A DNA stretch of 64,000 bases from Odobenus rosmarus divergens. Its lineage: Eukaryota; Chordata; Mammalia; Carnivora; Odobenidae. Positions 60,478 to 64,000 of this stretch are shown here, piece by piece. The stretch lies in NCBI RefSeq assembly GCF_000321225.1, contig NW_004450403.1, positions 1,256,798 through 1,320,797 of the forward strand. The letters are read 5' to 3'. The first letter of the stretch is position 1. Each line of letters starts with the position of its first letter. The position numbers and the translations under genes were made by a program. The notes below the pieces were generated by a model. It was not told where the DNA came from. It was given only the letters and a program-made list of their open reading frames with translations, and ran no database searches.

Positions 60478-63400
60478 GCAATGTGGCTCTTACAAAGGTT
60501 TGTGGGACACAGTGCCTGGTGCAGGTCCCTGGCTCTGAAAGATGCAGGCCACTGTCCTGGGAAATGGGAGCAGTACCATCTTGTCAACAAGCTCATTCGG
60601 GGCCTTCCTGAGTGTGGGGAGGACCACAGTGAGCCTCCCCTTTTCGCACAAAAAGCCAGGACTGAGCCTCAGGGGGAGTCAGTCAGGATTGTCCAAACCT
60701 TTGCCAGGACAACCAAAGTGTGACAGATGAAAATTCCTCCCTCTCAGCGTGAGTACTTTTTACTTCTTTCCTGTGTGTGCACACGGGGTTTTAACTAGCC
60801 TACTTAAAAAGCTATTTCTCTTACCTGCATCGATTGCTGTGTCTCTGGTGAACTTCGAGGGAATGAAAAGTGAATTCACTTATTCTTTTTTCTTCTGTTC
60901 ATGATAAAGTGGCTACTTTGCAAAAACAGTGTAGGCATCTGTTTGCTCTTTGTGGAAACCGTGAAACATCATCGCGATTAAAAAAACAGAGGGAGGGAGG
61001 AAACCTATAACAATCTTTGTTGAAGAGGTATTCGCATCAGAATGACTAGCAATTACTGCTCATTTGGAGGTATAACTCTGCGGTGCTTGACATTAAAACG
61101 GAGAGTTTTCTGTAACAGGGACATTTATTTCCAGGAGCAGGGGCTCGGCAGCTGGGCTTATGGTCTGGGGGCCCACACACACGATGGGGTCAATGTTACA
61201 GACGCCACGGGACCCACGTGCATGCTGACCTGGGACCCTGCAGCTCACAGCCCTATTCTCAGACTTCACAGCTCAGCGCTGCATCCCCCGTTACATCTAC
61301 CCAAACGAAGGCCCCCTGAAGAGTCACCCCGTACTTCCTCAGGGGCGACTTTGTCCCTGTAATAGAAATGTGGTCCATGGGGCACTTTGTTGTCTTGGTG
61401 GCTGATTTTGAGATAAGAAGGAAGAGACAGTCTTTACATCTTGTCTTTAAAAAAAAAAGGATATGCCATTTTTGCCTTCTTGAGAAATTTTGGGGTTTTT
61501 TAAGATTTATTCAAGCTAATGACCCATGTTTTCTGAGAGCATTGCATTGGCATTGCACGATTAGCTGACATTCATAAAACAGTATGGCATATGGATTTCC
61601 AGCAAGAAGAGAAAGCCAAATCTGCATAAAATTATCAGCATGATTTGGGGATTAGAAATAGGTTCATTGCTTTCTCAATTTCACTGTATAAAACCAGCCA
61701 GGACTCTAAAGTAAACCACTGCAGGTAATCAGAAGCATGAGGTTATTACTGAAGAGTGCCGGAGTGCTTGAGAATTTGCTTGAGAACAATGTGCCATTCC
61801 TCATGGTGCTTTTCAACCACCATTAGGAAAGCCACTTCCGTAGTGGGCTCCGGTCTTTTCTCTGTAAAGAAATCTCATCAAATTCTTATTCTTACTGAAT
61901 TTTGTGAACTTGATTTCAAAACAAATTCATTCATTCATTCATTCATTCATTCATCAATGAGCTGTGAGTGGTCAAGGGTCCACAGAAGCCGCGAAGCTAC
62001 AGTAGAAGACAGACCAGCACAGAAACTAATCTGCACGCAGGGTGGGTAAGGGCAAGGAGGAGCTACACCTTGGGGGTGGACCCAACTAGCTGGGGAGGCA
62101 ACCAAGGAAGGCTTCCAGGGAGAGCTGTGACTTTGTCGAGAAGGAATGTGTTCAGGTCGCCTCTGCAAAACTGAGGACAGGCATTCCTGGCTGGCCAGGC
62201 TGTTTGCAGGATCAGATGTCGCCGGGGCTGTGCAGGCTGGCTGGCTGAGCCTCCGCCTCCTCGTCGGGGAGCGGGGGCAGTGGTCCCACTGTCCGGGGCT
62301 GTGGCGCACACCGGAGTGAGAGTGGACCAACCCGGGCCCGTTTGGTCCCACCTGCAGTTACCAGAGGGTAGCTGCTGACTCTCTGTGGAACTTCCTATAT
62401 GGATCGATAAATACTTCTTTTTTTCCTCCCATTCCTTTCTCTGATCCTTCTAGTAAGTTCTCGAGGTTTGAGAAAGACCGAAAAGAACCACACTCTACTC
62501 CTCACCCCTTACCCACGCTTGCATGCCTTTGGGGATGAACAGAAATGACCAGGAGGAAGAAGGCAGATGCTACCATTGCATTAAAGGGAATGGCCGTTTA
62601 CCTGCTGGTGGCCAGGCTCAGTCTCTTCTCCAAGACAGTGGGCTCTCCTTCTCCTCGGGCAGCGAACCTGTGTATTAGCGCCAGTGACCTTTGACATGTG
62701 TTACTACGAACTGAAACAAAGTTTCTACATTGAGGTATTTGTGAATAATATTCCAACGTAATCTCCTATCCATTATTTGTGGAGAAGTATCAAGACATTG
62801 TATTACTAAAAAATCAGAGAAAAACCAGTGTGTTTAGGAGTAAAGAAACAGAGCAAAGAATAAATTACGAGACTCCAGAATCCATGTGAAATCATGTGGG
62901 ATGCATCACAAGTTGAAATACAAATAACGTTTCTCTTCAAGGTCCATCCCCGACGTTTCGGAATGGTTTCCAGAGCATGCGCACCTTTCTCTCCAGTGAG
63001 GAACACGTGCCAGAGCCCAGTACAGAGGCCGGCATGGACCAGTGCTTGGCCTGTGTTTTGCCGAGCCCTCCGTGGGCCGGAGCGCCCCCAACTCTGGAGA
63101 GCGGGTGGTGTTCCTGGGGACACCATTACTTTGATCTGTTTGATAAATAGAATTTCTATTTGAGCGAAGAGAAGATGCCCAAAACATCACTTGCAACAAG
63201 CGGTCCACAGGCAACTGCTTCCTCCGAAGTCCCTAACGTGGGGGCTTTGTGTCGCCACCACTTCTCGGACGCGATGGGTATGTGTTAGGTTGATGAATGA
63301 ACGCGAAGTCAGTGGATGTCGTGTGCTTGCCACGTATGGAGCTTAACGACAGTTAACCCCGTGGGTGGTATGGGAGCTGAGATGCTTCAGAGGTCAGACT

Positions 63401-64000
63401 TTCCAGCATGTACTATCAAGGGGCTTCAAAACACAAAATGATTTTTCTTTAAAACAGCTGAGAGGTGAATTAGCCAGCTTCAAACCCGCTCTATGATGCA
63501 AGCTCCCAAGCGTGGAAACATATTCCCTTTCTTAGAAAAGGCCGTAGGAGTTGGAACAGCTAACAACCTTGGATACTTGGTTTTATGATAACTTAGAAAA
63601 CTCGACATTTTAAAAGTTTTCATTATTACTGAAAAGAACATGTCCACAGAGCCCCAGACCCAGGGACGGCCTGGATCCTGCCCCCCCGTGTAGACCGAAG
63701 GATGGCTGCTTTCCCCCCGGCCCTCACGGCACCTGCCCTGCTCCAGGTTTCCCCAGGTCGTCCCTCTCCCATGTTTTCCGGGGACAGTGAGCCAATATCC
63801 CCACTTCCATCTGCTGGTAGGGCCGGCGCCCTGATGCCCACACTGTCAGCATCATTTTGTCTACTTCACGGAACGTGGAAACCATAAGGGAAAAACTGCC
63901 CCTTATCGTCCCGGAGACGGGGTCCCCCTTCCACCTCAGGCATCCATCTTTCCTCTTGCGTCGGGGGCGGGGGGTGCTCTCCTCCTGCCTGGGGTCCACC
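60478..64000. other. Intergenic, no gene seen
   Basis: Unique sequence with a perfect (ATTC)n microsatellite at about 61924-61954. Open frames at 61042-61362, 61947-62351 (-) and 62806-63126 (-) have no recognised domains. No repeat-family match was made beyond the microsatellite. Confidence 0.5.

Overview
The window is nuclear DNA from a placental mammal of the order Carnivora. Thirteen copies of the carnivore tRNA-Lys-derived SINE (SINEC) are visible. Their body and tail sequence (a CT-rich stretch, then TCAAATAAATAAATAAAATCTT) fits the arctoid type (bear, seal, mustelid) better than the dog or cat subfamilies. Ancient MIR, L2, L1M and MaLR fragments shared by all placental mammals fill much of the rest. 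Species cannot be fixed from sequence alone.

Only one protein-coding gene can be supported: SOX11, an intronless SoxC transcription factor on the + strand. The CDS is 21796-23127 (443 aa). It sits in a strong CpG island (about 20480-23130), behind a compact promoter with an inverted CCAAT box and a CRE-like site near 21388-21413. The 5' leader is G-rich and has no AUG. The 3' UTR is very long. A proximal poly(A) signal lies at 24779 and a distal one at 30283, and the distal one gives a transcript of about 8.8 kb. A second CpG-rich block (about 25060-26110) lies just after the proximal poly(A) signal, inside the long 3' UTR.

The flanks (1-20480 and 30310-64000) have no recognisable exons, retrocopies, tRNAs or other structured RNA genes. 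They look like a gene desert around a developmental regulator: unique sequence broken by SINEs, old LINE pieces, MaLR/LTR remnants, a MER3-like DNA element and microsatellites. An assembly gap of 50 N sits inside a (GAAA)n array at 18807-18856. Regulatory elements for SOX11 probably lie in the unmarked sequence, but conservation data are needed to see them.

No new multi-gene system was found. The points most worth checking are the second CpG block in the 3' UTR, a 37-codon downstream ORF that opens with ten AUG codons 76 nt after the SOX11 stop, the G-quadruplex-prone and fully open 5' leader, and an unassigned protein-like ORF on the - strand at 9730-10014.
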